This document shows, piece by piece, positions 20,587 to 34,400 of a stretch of DNA of 42,271 nucleotides. Position numbers and translations under genes: made by a program. Source of the stretch: Pigoraptor chileana (lineage: Eukaryota; Opisthokonta; Filasterea); NCBI GenBank assembly GCA_943704495.1, contig CALSCR010001256.1, positions 1 to 42,271 on the forward strand, read 5' to 3'. The notes under the pieces are model-generated. The model saw nothing but the letters and a program-made list of their open reading frames with translations, was not told the origin of the DNA and did not search any database. Positions within the stretch are counted from its first letter, which is position 1. Every line of letters starts with the position of its first letter.

Positions 20587-23500
20587 TTATTCGGCGTCAT
20601 CCTTGGACGACGACGTCGTTGCACGCTTGGCCTTCGACTTGAGAGACGACACCTCGCGCTGGAGAGCCTCAACAAGCTCCGTCTGCTCCTCGAGTTCGCG
20701 CTGGACCTTGCGCTTGCCAGCATTGGCACGCTGGGACTCCTCCTCCTGCAGGCACAAATACAGACACCAAAATAAACAAAAGTTAAAACACAAATTCACA
20801 AAAGAACACACTGCTGGTTCATACATGAAAGCCAAAAGGCAAGGCAATAATACTGTCCGCCTGTACCCACCGCCTCCTCGACCTGGCGCTTGAGCGACTT
20901 GAGCTTGGCACCGCCCTTGGTGGCCTCGTCCTTGAATGCCTCGGCCTGCTTGTGCTCCTCCTCGACCTGGGCCTGGAGCTCCCGGATGCGGCGGTCCTGC
21001 TTCTGCTTGATGCGCTGTGCCTCCTGCTTGGCGCGAGCCTCCTCCTCCAGCTGAGACTCGAGCTCACGCACCTTGGCCTCGAGCTGGGCAGCAGCGGCCT
21101 TGCCCTTGCCCTTGAGCGAAGACTCGAGCTCCTCGAGCTTCGACTTGAACTCCTTGTTCTGGCGCTCAAAGACAGCCTGTATGCGTGTGGCAAAGGCAGC
21201 ATAAAAGCGTTTGTGAGTAAACAATTCAAAGGAAGAACGCACTTGTTACCCATTCAATTCATCTCAACAACAAAAAATCACTTTTGGCACACACACAAAT
21301 GCGCAACAACATACCTTGGCAGCGTCGGCCTTCTGGAAAGCATCGCGCTCCGATGCGAGCTCCAGCTGGAGCTGCTCCACGAGCACCTGGTTCTTGCGGG
21401 CCTTCTCAATGAGCGACTCGGCGTTGGCCATCTCCTCCTCAAGCTCCTCCTGGACGCGCGCAAGCTCGTTCTCGGCACGGCGTTTAGCATCCGCCAGCGT
21501 CTGCTGCAGCGACTGGGCGCCAGCAGCCTCCTCCTGCAGCTCATCGCGCTCGAGCTCGGCGGCCTTGCGGGCACGCTCGGCCTGCTCGAGGGCAGCACGG
21601 GCCTGGTCCAGCTCGCTTGTTGCCGACGACGCCTTCTTCTCGAGATCCTTCACCTGGGCAGAGAGCTCCTCGCGGGCGGCGCGGGCGTCCTCGGCCTCGC
21701 GCTGTGCGTCCTTGGCAGTTGCCTGCGCCTTCTTGAGCTGCTTGACTGCCTCCTCCTTGAGCTTGTTGGCATCGTCCACGCGTCCGTCAGACTCGGCAAG
21801 GTCGAGCTCGAGCTTCTTCTTCTGGCCAGCGAGGGTCGAGCGGGCCTTGCGCTCCTCCTCAAGCTCCTCCTCGATTTCGCGGAGGCGGTTGACAAGCGAC
21901 TTGCGACCCTCCTCCGACGCCTCCTCGCGGGCAGAGGCCTCGCGGTCCATCTGCGCCTTCAGGGCCTGGATGTTGACCTCGAGACGCAGCTTGGCATCCT
22001 CTGTGCCCTGGAGCTCGTCCTCAAGCTCCTCGAGCTGCGTCTTCTGCTCCTGCACGAGCTGCTCGAGCGCGCGCTTGGCCTTCTCGAGCTCGTGCTTGCT
22101 CTTGCCGGCGTCGTCCTTGTTCTCAATGAGCGACTGTAGCTCAGCCTGGAGCTGCTTGCGGCTGCGCTCAACCTCGCTGATGCGCTGCTCATACTCATCG
22201 ACCGTCTTCTGGAGGTTGATCGCCTTGGTCTGGCCCTCACGAGCCTCCTTCTGAGCATCATCACGTTCGCGGAGAGCGTCGTCGGCGCGCTGCTTCTCCT
22301 CGGCAAGCGTCTGGTCAAACTTGCGCTGCTTCTTCTCGAGGTTGCCGCGCGTCGTGCGCTCCTTCTCAATCTGGAGGTTGAGGTCGTCGAGCTCGCTCTG
22401 GAGGCGCTGCTTGGTCTTCTCAAAGCTGGTGCGGTCGCGCTGGAGGTCCTCGTTGGCGGCACGCTCCTCCTCGAGTTCTTTAACAACCTTGCGGCGGGCT
22501 GATTCGGCGTCCTCGAGAGCGGCGGCATCAGCGTCAGCCTTGCGCTTGGACTCAGCAACCTGCGCATTGAGGGCAGACAACTGCTTCTCGGCAGCAGCAC
22601 GCTTGGCAGCCTCCTCCTCGATCTGTTCATGAAGGCGCTCGACCTCGCCCTGCTCCTGCTTGAGCTTCGATGCGAGTGAGAGCTTGGCACGGTTCTCCTC
22701 GTCGAGCTGAGCCTTGACGGCGTCGAGCTGCTCCTCGAGGTTCTTCTTGGCCTTCTCGGCAACGCCGCCCTGGCTCTCCGTCTGGTCGAGGCGCTTGGAG
22801 ACCGTCTCGAGTTCGGCAGAGAGCTTGCCGTTGCTCAGCTCCAGCTCGCCGCGCTTGCGCTCCTCGTCCTTGATGCGCGTGTTGGCGTCGTTGAGTTGCG
22901 CCTCGAGCGTCTTGCGCTTCTTGTCGACCTCGGCAGCCTGCTTCTTGAGCTGCTCAACCTCGCCCGACAGGTCCGCCTTCTCGCCCTCGAGCGTATGCTT
23001 AGCCTTGTCGAGCGCGGCAATCTGCTTCTGAGCGGCCTCCTGCTTCTGGGCGGCCTCCTCGACGGCACTCTGGTGCTTCTTACGCAGCTGCGTAAGTGCC
23101 TCATCGCGGGCCGCGGCCTCATCCGCAAGACGCTTGTTGAGGTCGTTGATCTCCTGCTCGCGCTTGGCACGCAGCTCCTTCTGTGCAGCCGTCGCATCGG
23201 CAGAGTCGTCGAGCTGGGCGCGGAGTGCCTCGAGCTCGTCGGCAAGGTCCTTGCGGGCCTTCTCCACCTTGGCCTTTGCAATACGCTCGGCCTCGAGATC
23301 CTCCTGGAGCTCCTCGGCGTGGACTGAAATGTCGCGCTTGGCCTTGTCGATGGCAGCCTTGGCGGCAGTCTCCGCCTCAAGCTGCTTGGACACGGCATCG
23401 AGCTCGGCCTGCTTCTTCTCGAGCTGGGCCTTGAGTTCCTCGTTCTCCTTCTGGAGGGCGGCAATCTGGTCGCGCAGATCACGCACGTCAGTCTCCAGCT

Positions 23501-26500
23501 TGCGGCGCTGCTTCTCGTTCTCCTGGCGAATGGCCTCCTCCTTAGCAACACGCTCCTCAAGCTCAGACACAGTCGTCTCGAGCTTCGTCTTGAGCTTCGA
23601 GAGATGCTTCGACTTGTCCTCCTCGTCCTGGAGCGATGTCGTGAGCTCGCCAATGCGGTCCTCGAGCGTCTTCTTCTCCTTCGTGAGGCGCTGGTTCGTG
23701 TCCGTCTCGACGGCGAGCTGGTCCTCCGTCTTCTTGAGCTGCGCCTCGCGGGCGGCCTTGTCCTGCTCAAGCTTCTGGCGGATTAGGTCAAGCTCCTCGA
23801 CCTTAGCATCCAGATCCTCAATCTGCGCCTCGAGCTTCTTCTTCTCGGCCGTGATCTTGATGCCATTGTCCTCCTCCTCGGCTAGGCGTCCCTCGAGGTC
23901 GGTCAATGCAGCCTCGAGCTCAGTCTTCTTGGCAGCCAGGCGCTTGCTCACCTCCTCGGCCTCATCGCACGCCTCCTTCTCAACCTGGAGCTGCTCCGAA
24001 AGCTGCTTCTTCTCGTCGAGGAGCTTGGAAACGTTCTTCTCGAGCTCAATGCGGGCGGCCTCTTCGCGGTCGGCACGCTCCTGCACCTTCTTGATCTCCT
24101 CCTCGCGCAGACGCATCTCGTCTTCCTGGCGGGCGACGGCGAGCAGGGGCTTCACCTTGGTGAAGAGCTTCCACCAGGCCCAGCTGCGGAGCACGAGGTA
24201 GCGCTTGACGTTGCGCTGGATGATGCGAATGGCAGTCTCGTTGCTCATCATCTTCTTGAACTGCTGGCGAGCAATGTATCCGCGGCAGTACGCCTGGAAC
24301 TCCTTCACAATCTTCGTCAGCTTAATGTCGCGCTGCTCCTCGAGGTGAGCAAGCACTCCGGCGCGGAAAAACACCTTGCTCGAGCCGAGACGGTACTCGT
24401 TGGCGTCGAGCTCGAGGGCCTCGACAATCTTCTGGACCGCCTTGCGACCGTCCATAAAACCCTTCGGCACGGCGCCGGGGGTGAGGATCTCGTAGCGCTG
24501 CTTGAACTCCATAAAGGGAATGCGGTTGGGGAAACCCTGGCGACAAATGCGGATGCCCTCAAGGACACCGTTGCACCGCAGCTGGTCGAGAACAAGGTGC
24601 GCAGAGATCTTGCCGGCCTTCTTCTGGTGGTTGGGGATGATGCAGCGCACGAAGTGGGGCGACGTGTTGTGGAGCGTCGTCATGAGGTTGTCGAGCTGCT
24701 CCTTGTGGATCTGCGCGACCGTGCGGAACATTCCCTTGCGCTGGCGGGTGGCGCCAAAAGCGCTGGCGTCGGCGCCGACAGAGGGCGCGACGTATCCGTC
24801 CCACAGTTCCTTGACGAGCGTCTCGCTCGAGGCCTCAAAGAGGGCAGTGACGTTGTCGTTGAGGGGATCCATGTTCTTGGTGAGCCACTGCGCAGCATTG
24901 TACTCGACCTCGCCGGCGTAGTGCTGGACAGTGAAGTCATTGCCAGACTTGAAGTGGGGCTTCTTGTACTTGGGGTGCTTCTTGTCGTGGTTCTTGTCGA
25001 GCTTCTCAACAAACGTCTTGTCGGACGCCTTGGGCATGATGCACTCCTCGTCAAGCAGAGACAGCACACCGAGCGGCTGCAAATCAAAGGGCGAGCGATA
25101 ATAAATAAATGCGCCTAAACATTCATTGCACAGCCGTCAATGACATGACAAATATATTAGCACGTCCCACATACAACCACAACAACAAGACCAAACAGCA
25201 AAAAAACAGAAGTGCTTCTCACCTTGTCGATGAGGTCAATGCAGGGCTGGAGGTCGAGGCCGAAATCGATAAACGTCCACTCAATGTTCTCCTTCTTGTA
25301 CTCCTCCTGCTCGAGGACAAACATGTGGTGGTTGAAGAGCTGCTGCAGCTTCTCGTTCGTGTAGTTGATGCACAGCTGCTCAAAAGAGTTGAGCTGGAAG
25401 ATCTCAAATCCGGCAATGTCGAGAATGCCAATGAAGGTCTGGCCGCGGTTCTTCGTGTCGAGGACCTTGTTGATCTTGGCGACGATCCACTTGAACAGAC
25501 GCTCGTACATGGCCTTGGCGAGGGCCTCGATGGCAAACTCGACCTGCTCCTTGTTCTGCGTCTTGGTGACGAGATCGCGACCGGCCTTCACGCGGGGGGT
25601 GAGAAGCGACTTCTGGAAATCGTTGATGGGAATGCCAAAGAGGTGGCAGACCTTCTGCGCGACGGTCGTATTGGGCATCATCGCCTGGTCCGAGCGCTTG
25701 TCCTGGGTGATCTCAATGTTCCCCATGTGCAACAGACCCGACAAGATGCGCCACACGCTCTTCTGGTCCTCGTCCGTAATCGAGACGATCTTCATCGCAT
25801 CAACAGTGTCCTTGAACTCCTTTGCGTCGTCGACGTTGTCCACCGTCTTTTCGCCAGAGAGAAACTTGTAGCCGTTGACGTCCTCGAGGAGGAGTTCCTT
25901 GCGGATGTCCGACGACGCGCCACGGAGAAGCTGGAAGAAAATGTGGAAGTTGCGCTCCTCGGCAGACTGGCGGATGCTGCGCGACTTCTCGAGCAGATAC
26001 GTCTCAATGTTGCCGCCGCTGATGAAGCCAGAGCGGTCAAACTCAATGCGGATGAACTTTCCAAAGCGGGATGAGTTGTCGTTCTTGACCGTCTTTGCGT
26101 TACCAAAGGCCTCGAGGATCGGGTTGGCGCGGAGCAGCTGCTGCTCAAGCTCGCCCTGGGCCTTGCTGTTGCCAGTCGCAATGCCAGCAAGGTACTGGAT
26201 GACCTTCTTTGTGTTCTCAGTCTTGCCGGCACCAGACTCGCCCGTGCACAGAATCGACTGGTTCTCCTTGTCTGCAAGGGGCACATTTCAACAGTGTCAG
26301 TGGGCATGATCTCACTCAACATCATCTTCGTTGGGCACCAACAAACAAATGAGGGTGGAACATGCGTTGAACATGAAGCGAGAAATGACTGCGGCGATAT
26401 GAAGTTATGTTGGTGGTGGGGCTATGAGTGTGCGAAGAAGATGGACAACCATGAGAAATCACCATACAAACACAAACACGCATAACAACTCACCCGAAAG

Positions 26501-27144
26501 CATGTCTCGGTAAGCCATATCAGTCAGGGCGTAGATGTGCGGCGGCGTCTCCTGACGTCTGCGGCCCTTGTACATCTCAATGACCTTGTCAGAGTAGATG
26601 GGCAGACGCTTGTAGGGGTTCACCACGACGCAGAAAAGACCCGAATACGTCTGCAGGATGTACATTCAAAGACATGCGTCAGCATTCGCAGACATTCAGA
26701 TGTATACTGAGCACATGTTTACATAAATACGCATGGACTCCAACATGCAAAATACAAACACGATACAGCCGCAAAGCATCAATTAAAACTCACGTAAATG
26801 AGATTCGAGTAGTAGCGAGAGCGAAGGTTGTGGAGCACCGACGCCTCGTTGAGGTGGGACAGCTCAGCCATGTCTTCGACCTTGTCAAACTTGGGGGGAT
26901 TGCACTTCTGCAGGTCATCACGCTTGACGGTCGTGATCTTGCCGCTTGTCAGCTCGACCTCGACATTGTCGCTGTGCTCATTGCCCTTGATCGTGGCGGA
27001 CACGAAGCCCTCCTCTGCATCAGGCACCCACACCCACTTCTTTGAGCCCCACTCAGCCTGCTCGCTGGCATCGCCGACAAGAGTCGAACGATTCACGGCG
27101 AGGTATTGAAGGGCATCCTCCTCCTTGCTGGCACCTTTCGACAT
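20587..27144 (-). CDS. Conventional (class II) myosin heavy chain
   Basis: Two-headed actin motor forming bipolar filaments for cytokinesis and cortical contraction. Exons are 27144-26794, 26650-26494, 26271-25223, 25076-21315, 21176-20871 and 20745-20587, phase kept throughout, 1927 aa, the normal class II length. The N-terminal SH3-like fold contains KKWVWVPD. The motor has the P-loop GESGAGKT (180-187), switch [11 protein letters not shown], switch [10 protein letters not shown], the actin-binding loop HFVRCIIPN and the SH1/SH2 region [16 protein letters not shown] (about 688-703). Two IQ motifs follow the converter ([14 protein letters not shown] and IIQRNVKRY) for essential and regulatory light chains. 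The tail is about 1050 residues of heptad coiled coil with the 28-residue charge pattern, encoded mostly in one 3.76-kb exon. It ends in a short non-helical Ser/Thr-rich tip ([10 protein letters not shown]) that could be phosphorylated; that is inference. The myosin is divergent from BTAF1. Confidence 0.96.
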
Positions 27145-28402
27145 TTTCGTCGCTTACAGTGTAATGCCGATCTGCTTTACGGCATGTGTGAATAAAAAGT
27201 ATCAGACTCTGTTGATCAACTGCCCTGCCATCGCGCACAACAACAAACAAACTTCACACTCTAATCTCCAGTACGCATCCATGTAATATTGAGTCTGACA
27301 GAAAACATACCTGTGCCGTCCGATCAAGTTGAACCGAATCGAAAATTCGGGTTTAAGTATATATATATATAAAAAGTAAGGGGCAAAGACCAGGTGCGGA
27401 TCGTTGGAACATGAAAGGCCCTACTTGTCTCCACTTCAAGCCAGTGTCCTAAATGTGCGTTTGCTGTGAATTCCCAACGGAGCTGTATCAGAAGCAGGTG
27501 CGGGTGCAGGCGTCGTCGAGGAGACAGACACACATGCACACAGGCATGCACAGAGAGCGTGTGTGCGTGGTGTGTGAGGATAGAGGAGGCCAGTGTGTTG
27601 TCTGTGTGCGTTGTGGTCGTCTGTCTTTGCGTGTGTGTGTGTGTGTGCGCATGTGTGGTTTCAGTCGTGTTTTGTGGTGGGCGCGACCGACCAGTTTATT
27701 ATGCACCCCCAGACGACATTTATTCTGCCGCCGCTCACTATAGAGATTGTATCGCGCTTGGTTTATTTTGAGTGCATTTGGTCCTTGATTCGTCTTTGTT
27801 TACTTCTCGTCCGCTACATTACGAGCCCACCGGAACAACTTCTTGCAGCTCTCCCATGACTTGTTGCCATACATGTGACTAATCCTCACCCGATCGGAGT
27901 CTGAAGTCCACGGGTGCATGGTGAGCCCCGCACTCTTTGAATTGAACTACTTCTCAGAAAACCACCCAAAAACGGAGGGATCGTCAATGCTTTCGTCCCT
28001 ATTTAGGGAAGGAGAATGGTAGCAACACACCCACACGACTCTCGGAGTTTACTCCGGCTTTACTCTACCACCCCGGATATTGCCCGAGGATGGTTGTCCG
28101 CCCTCCACCCCTGATGAGCTCCAGTTCCCGACTGCGCAAACACATAGCGGCACACATGTGTCACGACACACAAGCAGCGGTGACGAAAGAGCATATATAT
28201 ATGCATCACCTGCAACCATTCGCGAAATAGGCGCAACCGTTTGTTTGATCTTCGTTCGTGATTGTGGCTTTATCAAAAAATTTCCTCGACTGCCATCTTG
28301 ACGCTCACGCAGCCTAAAACGCCTTACTGCGTTACTATTGTGATGGCCTTATCCGTCTGACATTCGTCAATAAGATAGCGCTGACACTGCGGATGCTCAA
28401 AG
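27145..28402. other. Divergent intergenic region, myosin II and BTAF1 promoters
   Basis: About 1.26 kb between two divergent start codons. It holds a (TA)n run at about 27358-27371, a plus-strand GT-rich block at about 27540-27660 that resembles this genome's introns in plus polarity (possibly a BTAF1 5' UTR intron), a 14-bp palindrome gcatatatatatgc at 28191-28204, and a small hairpin (ccctatttaggg, about 28000). No coding sequence recognised. Confidence 0.4.
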
Positions 28403-31400
28403 ATGACAACACGGTAAGATCCCCTTTCCCTATCACTGCGTACGTGCCTGCATCACTGCTCACGTGCCTGCGCGCCTCTCGCGACACTACAGCAGCAGCA
28501 ACGGTTGACAGTACTGTATTCTACACCCGCCCCATGCACACAGACTGGACCGGTTGTTCCTCCTGCTGGACACGGGGTCTTCTCCGTCAGTGCGAAAGGC
28601 CGCCGCTCAGCAGATCGGCGAGGTCCAAAAACTTTATCCGCATGAATTGAATGGCTTGTTGGGACGGGTAAGTGAAGGCATCTCGGTTGAGCCGCTATGC
28701 AATGTATGTTTGGCAATCAGCAATGCCACATAATTAGTTATTGTCTTTAGTCACTGTCTTCTGCGGCCGCCACTTGCTGATCTTCTTTATGTAATTGATC
28801 TGCAGGCATTCCCTCTGCTCACAAACAAAAAATGGGACACACGCGTCGCGACCGCCGATGCCGTGGGGGCGATTCTGAAGAATGTGCCTCAGTACGTGTG
28901 CGAATATCGAAAGGCCGGTAAGTTGCGCTTTGCTTCATGCGCTCGTGTCATTGTGCACTTTTGTGAGAGTGGATGTTGTTCTTACAACTATATCCGTGGC
29001 AAGTTATTTATGATCGTGGTGTATGTTGGCATCGCCGCAGAACCCATGGATGTTGATGGGGGGCACGATCGTGCACCTGTTACTGCGGAGGACTGCGCTG
29101 CGGCCGCGGGAAAGCTATCGCTTGCAACGTTTGATTTAGTTGGCGTAATTAATGGGGGGAAGCCCCTGATGGCTTCTGATGGAAAAGAATTCGAATACGT
29201 GTGGCAAGGCGCAGACACAAAGGACAGGTGTGTGTGTGTGTGTGTGTATGTGTGCTTGTTTGTGTGTGTAGTGCGTAAGCTACGATGGATTTCGTATTGG
29301 TTATCGCTTGTAGTGAGTTCGTATTGCCTGCATTGCAGACATGACTTTGGTGATGTTGTGCGCACCTGTGCGTAATCCATTCAAATTGTCTTCTAACAAA
29401 CAGTTCATCACCATCTACAGTCGCCGGTGTACTCCCCCGCTCACAATGCATACTTCACACGCCAATTTCACCCGCCTTGTCTCCAGAATTGCTTGGCAGC
29501 GAAAGAACATGTCGCTTCGTTTGGGAATGGACTCTGTTCAAACCGAGGGTTCAAATCCTGTCTTTGACGATTTTTTTCGCACTCTCTTCACGGACAATGA
29601 TCTCGCGGAGCCCACGGCGGAAGAAATTGCGCGGAAGCGAAAGCGGGAAGAAGAAGAGGAGAAGAAACTCAAGGAGTTAGACCAGCTCGTTGCAGTAAAC
29701 GGCCTCAGTGCTCGCGAGCGCAATCGCCTTAAGCGGAGATCAAAGGCAAACTCGCGCGGTTACGGCAGGAGTACGTCTGCGATGAACAACAGCCGCGAAC
29801 CCGCCGACGCCGGCGCAGACGACGCCGACTCTGATGGAATGCCGTCCGCCAAGCGCGCAAAGACGGGGGACTCTGGTGGCGGCGCTGTCGCAGTGAAGGT
29901 GGAGGATGACAATAAGATGGTGCTTGCCGCCAGCGCCGATGAGTGGCCCTTTGAGAGCTTCTCTGCCGAGCTGTGCCACTTTCTATTCGATCATGTGTGG
30001 GAGGCAAGTAGCACCAGTTATTATTTTGACTTCAATTCGCGTGTGTGTATTTGTGTGTTCGTGTGCATGTGAGTTAAGAGTGTTTGTTGTGGATGTTATG
30101 TGCACTCCTCATTCTCATTCGAATTTCAGTTTATTGGCACCGCGCTCGCAATGCATTATTGCTGTATCGGTGCCCTCGGTGTTTGTGTGTGTGTACCTGT
30201 ATCTGTGTGATGGCGATCCTACAAATCACTCGTACTGACAACATCCCTGCTCGGTGCTCCCAGGTCCGCCACGGTGCTGGCCTGGGCCTCCGTGAAATTA
30301 TCCGTCTGCATGGAGGCACCGCGGGCTGGTCCCCAGAGTTGCCGCCAGAACAGCGCACACGCGCAAACCAATTATGGCTTGAGGACGTTGCCATTCGCCT
30401 AATCTGTGTGTTTGCTTTGGACCGGTTTGGCGATTTCATATCGGATCAAGTAACTGCCCCCGTCCGTGAGACATGTGCACAGACGCTCGGGGCGGCCCTG
30501 TCGCACATGGAGCCCGATGGCGTGGAGGGGATCGTGCGTGCGCTTCTCGTGCTTGTGGATCAGCCGCAGTGGGAAGTGCGTCACGGGGGGATGTTGGGAA
30601 TCAAGTACGCCGTGGCGGTGAGGCAGGACCTTGCCGACCGGCTGCTGCCCCTCGTGCTCGAGCCGCTGCTGACGGCTGTGGGCAGGCGTCCTCCCGCGGA
30701 TGCCGGGGGGCTCGCAACGGACGGCAATGTGATTGACGAAGATGTGCGCGCAGTCGCCGCTGAGGCACTGCTCCCGCTCATGCCCCGGATGGTAGCCAAC
30801 GATCCAGCACGCATTGTGCCCGTGCTTTCGATGCTGTGGGATACACTGCTGTGGCTGGACGACCTCACTTCATCAACCGCTGGTGTTCTCTCTCTTCTTG
30901 CCGAGCTTCTCTCTGACCCCGCGTGCGTCGCCATTAGCGTCGGGACTTCTGTGGCGCAGGCACACACGGGAATCGGCGGTGCTGGTGCTGCAAATGCGAC
31001 CCTCCTCCCTCTCTCGCTGTTAATCCCGCGCCTGTGGCCGTTCTTCCGACACCCACTCGTGTCAGTACGCCGGTCCGTACTCCGTGCCTTTGATAAGATA
31101 CTGCTTGGCGCGGCTGCAGACGCACTGACGTCACCGACGGGCAGTGTTGGCAGTTGGCTGAAGGATGTATTGGCGCACGCACTTACCCACCTCTTTCAAA
31201 ACTTGATTATCGAGGAGCGCGATGACATTGTGAGCCAAACGCTGGAAGTGTGGGACCGCCTTCTCGCTGCGGCAGAGCGTGAGGACCTATCTGAGGCTGC
31301 GTTTGCATCGGGACGCCTCGAGCGGTGGCTGGAACTCGTCTCTAATGAGCCCGGATCCCCCCTCCCGCGTGGATCCATCATGGTGGCGGCGCACCACGTG

Positions 31401-34400
31401 ACCACCGGTGTTCAGGCGGGCCCTGCCCAGCGCGACTTTTTCCTCGCGAGCGTGCTTGCTGCCAGCGACCCGCACGCGTCCGAGCAGGTTCTCGGCGCGC
31501 GACTGACGGGTGCGGTGGCGCTTGGGCGCGTCGCCGTCCGCATGACTCTCTCTGCGCGCGACCAGCTCATTGTCGAAGTCGTGCCCCGGATGTTTTCGTC
31601 AACCATGGCACTTCGTCGGCAAATGGCGTCGGTGTTTGTGAGCGCGTGGGCGGATGCGTCACCGACTGGAACGGTGCCTTCCGAGCTCATTCCGCACGCA
31701 ATTGCTCTTGTCGATCTCGACGAAGTGCCCGCATTTGCAGAGATTTCAATTTACACACGGCTGATGCAGCGCGAGTGCTGCATTGCGATATCCACCCTCG
31801 CCACCGTGTTTGTGCTCGCCCCGGACTTTGCCGAGCAGCAGAAGGCACTGGTTCCATCTTTTTTTGAGGACCAGGGGGACTGGTTTGTGAGAGAGTGTGT
31901 GCCGGCGTGGCTGGGCCAGGCACGCAGACACATTGACTCGCTGCCGCAAAAGCTGCACGCGGCGCTGTCGGGCGTGCTCAACATGGCGGCGCAGGCTCGA
32001 GAGCTCAGGGAACGATACGATATTGCGGTTGGCGCAGCGGCGGCGGATGCCCTCCTTGCCCTGGGCGTGCTTCCCGAGAAGATTACCGCGCTCGTCAAGC
32101 GCATACTCACCTCGTTGCAGAAGGAGCCATCGGCACGGCTTCAGCAGCGGACGGCGCACGCACTCCCGCGTCTCCTGAGGCTTGCCGTTGCCAGGGAAAA
32201 GTCCCCCAACGACCGCATTGTTGCCAAGGTGTGCGGGCTTCTCACGGGCGATCCAAATCAAACACCCAAGCTGGATCTGAGCATCGCCGCATCGCGTCCC
32301 GAAGGCATGCTCACTGCGACGGGATCGGAGCAGTCGATTGCAGTCGCCGCAGAGCAGGATGCGGTGTCGGCGCAACGGCGGTCGGAAGGGTTTCGCCTGC
32401 TTGATGGCGCGGGTGTGCGACTCCACTCTGTCGCCCAGGCTGCTACTGAGGACGAGCGGGCGCTCTTCCGCGTGGCCAGGAGGGGCGGGGAGTATGCCGT
32501 GCTCGAGACAGCGCGTGCGTTTGGGGGCGAGTTGTTTGTCGGTGTGCCCGAGCTGTGGAGAAGGTCTGGCGAAGTGATATCAGGTGTCACGGCGGTGGGT
32601 GTTGCGGGAATGGGAGGCCCGGTGGACTTTGCGTCTGCGCAATCGGTGATCGATGCGCTGTCTCTCTTCTCGACGATTGTCGGCGCCGCGCACGCGTCGC
32701 TGGTTCCGCAAATGCTCACCCTTGCGCCGAGCCTCCTGGCCTGCCTGGCATACCCGTGTGCCGGAGTGCGGTATACCGCTGCAACCGCAGTCGCCGCACT
32801 CTCTCGCGCCTCCGTTGTTGGCAGCATGGCGTGGATCGTCGATAGTCTCCTTCCGGCGCTCGCCGATCCGGAGAACTTACCACTGCGGCAGGGCGCATCA
32901 GAGGCGATATTTTATGTCATTCGCTCGCTCGATGTAGACATTGTGCCGTGGATATCATTCCTGGCGCTTCCCCTTCTCGGGCGTATGTCTGACCCAGACG
33001 AAGACACGCGCCGGCTTTGCACGCGTAGCTTTGCTGCAATTGTCCGACTGATGCCTCTGGAGGCGGGCGCGGCCGACCCGGAGGGCATGCCAGCTTCGCT
33101 CAGGGATGCGCGCGTGCGCCAGCGTGCGTTTGTGGAGCAGCTCATCGACCCAAAGACAATGGAAGATTACGTTATGCCCGTCAAGATCAACGCCGAGCTG
33201 CGGCGGTACCAGCAGGAGGGCGTCAATTGGCTGCGCTTTTTGGACAAATTTCGCCTTCACGGCATTCTGTGCGACGACATGGGCCTGGGCAAGACGCTCC
33301 AGTCCATCTGCATTCTGGCGTCCAGCCACGCCGAGCGTGCGGCGGCGTTTGCGCGTGGCGAGGGACCCGAATACGCGCCGATGCCGAGCCTGATTGTGTG
33401 TCCCGCGACGCTCACGGCACACTGGTACCACGAAATCCGGCAGTTTGCGGCGTCGCTCAATCCCATGCAGTACACTGGAAAGCCTGAGGAGCGTCGGGCG
33501 CTGCAGGCTTCAGTGGCCCGTCACGACATTATCATTGCCGCATACGACACTGTGATGCGTGACCGCGACTTTTTTGCTGGCATTGGATGGAATTACTGCG
33601 TGCTTGATGAGGGGCACGTGATCAAGAATCCGCGCACCAAAACCTCGCAGTCTGTGCGGTCTCTGCGCACGGCGCACCGACTCATACTCTCGGGGACGCC
33701 CATACAGAACAATGTTGTTGAGCTGTGGGCGCTGTTTGACTTTCTCATGCCGGGCTTTCTGGGCGCAGAGTCGCAGTTCACGGAGACATATGCGCGGCCT
33801 ATCCTTGCTAGCCGCGAGGCGCGTGCGTCGAGTAAAGAATACGAAGCGGGGGCCCTCGCACTCGAGGCGCTGCATCGCCAGGTGCTTCCGTTTATGATGC
33901 GGCGAATGAAGTCGGACGTCCTCGACGACCTTCCCCCGAAGATTATTCAGGATTACTACTGCGAGCTGAGTCCCCTCCAGCAGCGCCTCTACGAAGACTT
34001 TTCGAAGAGCAGAACAAGGCAGTCGATTGAGCAGGAAATTGAGGGCGCAACGAGCGAAGCCGGCAGTGGGTCCGCTGTTGACGCCGACGCCGACGCCGCC
34101 GGGGCGAACGCGCGGGGTGTTGTGGCTAAGGCGTCCAAGTACGGAATGGTGGCAGCAAAGAAAGAGCTCGGGCAGCCGCAGGAGGCGGGGAAGCCGGCGG
34201 CGCACATCTTCCAGGCGCTTGTTTACCTGCGGAAGCTGTGCAGCCACCCAAAGCTTGTGCTCACGCCGGAGCACCCGCAGTACGCCCGCGTCAAGGCAGA
34301 GTTTCCTGATCTCAGTGCCGTCGATGTATCTTCGAAATTGTTGGCACTGAAGGAGCTGTTCGCAGAGTGTGGCATTGGCGGTGGTGGCGGGGATACCGAG

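Noticed and set aside
20952-24201. Long open frames on the plus strand (395, 312, 355 and 257 aa)
   Set aside because: They lie antisense to the myosin coiled-coil tail, are Leu- or Ser-rich only because they complement GAG/AAG-rich codons, and show no splice signals or domains.
27864-27985. Resemblance to the start of 5S rRNA (gccatac ... cacccgatc)
   Set aside because: Similarity stops after about 35 bases; the expected internal control region, the tctgat loop and a closing terminal helix are not found.
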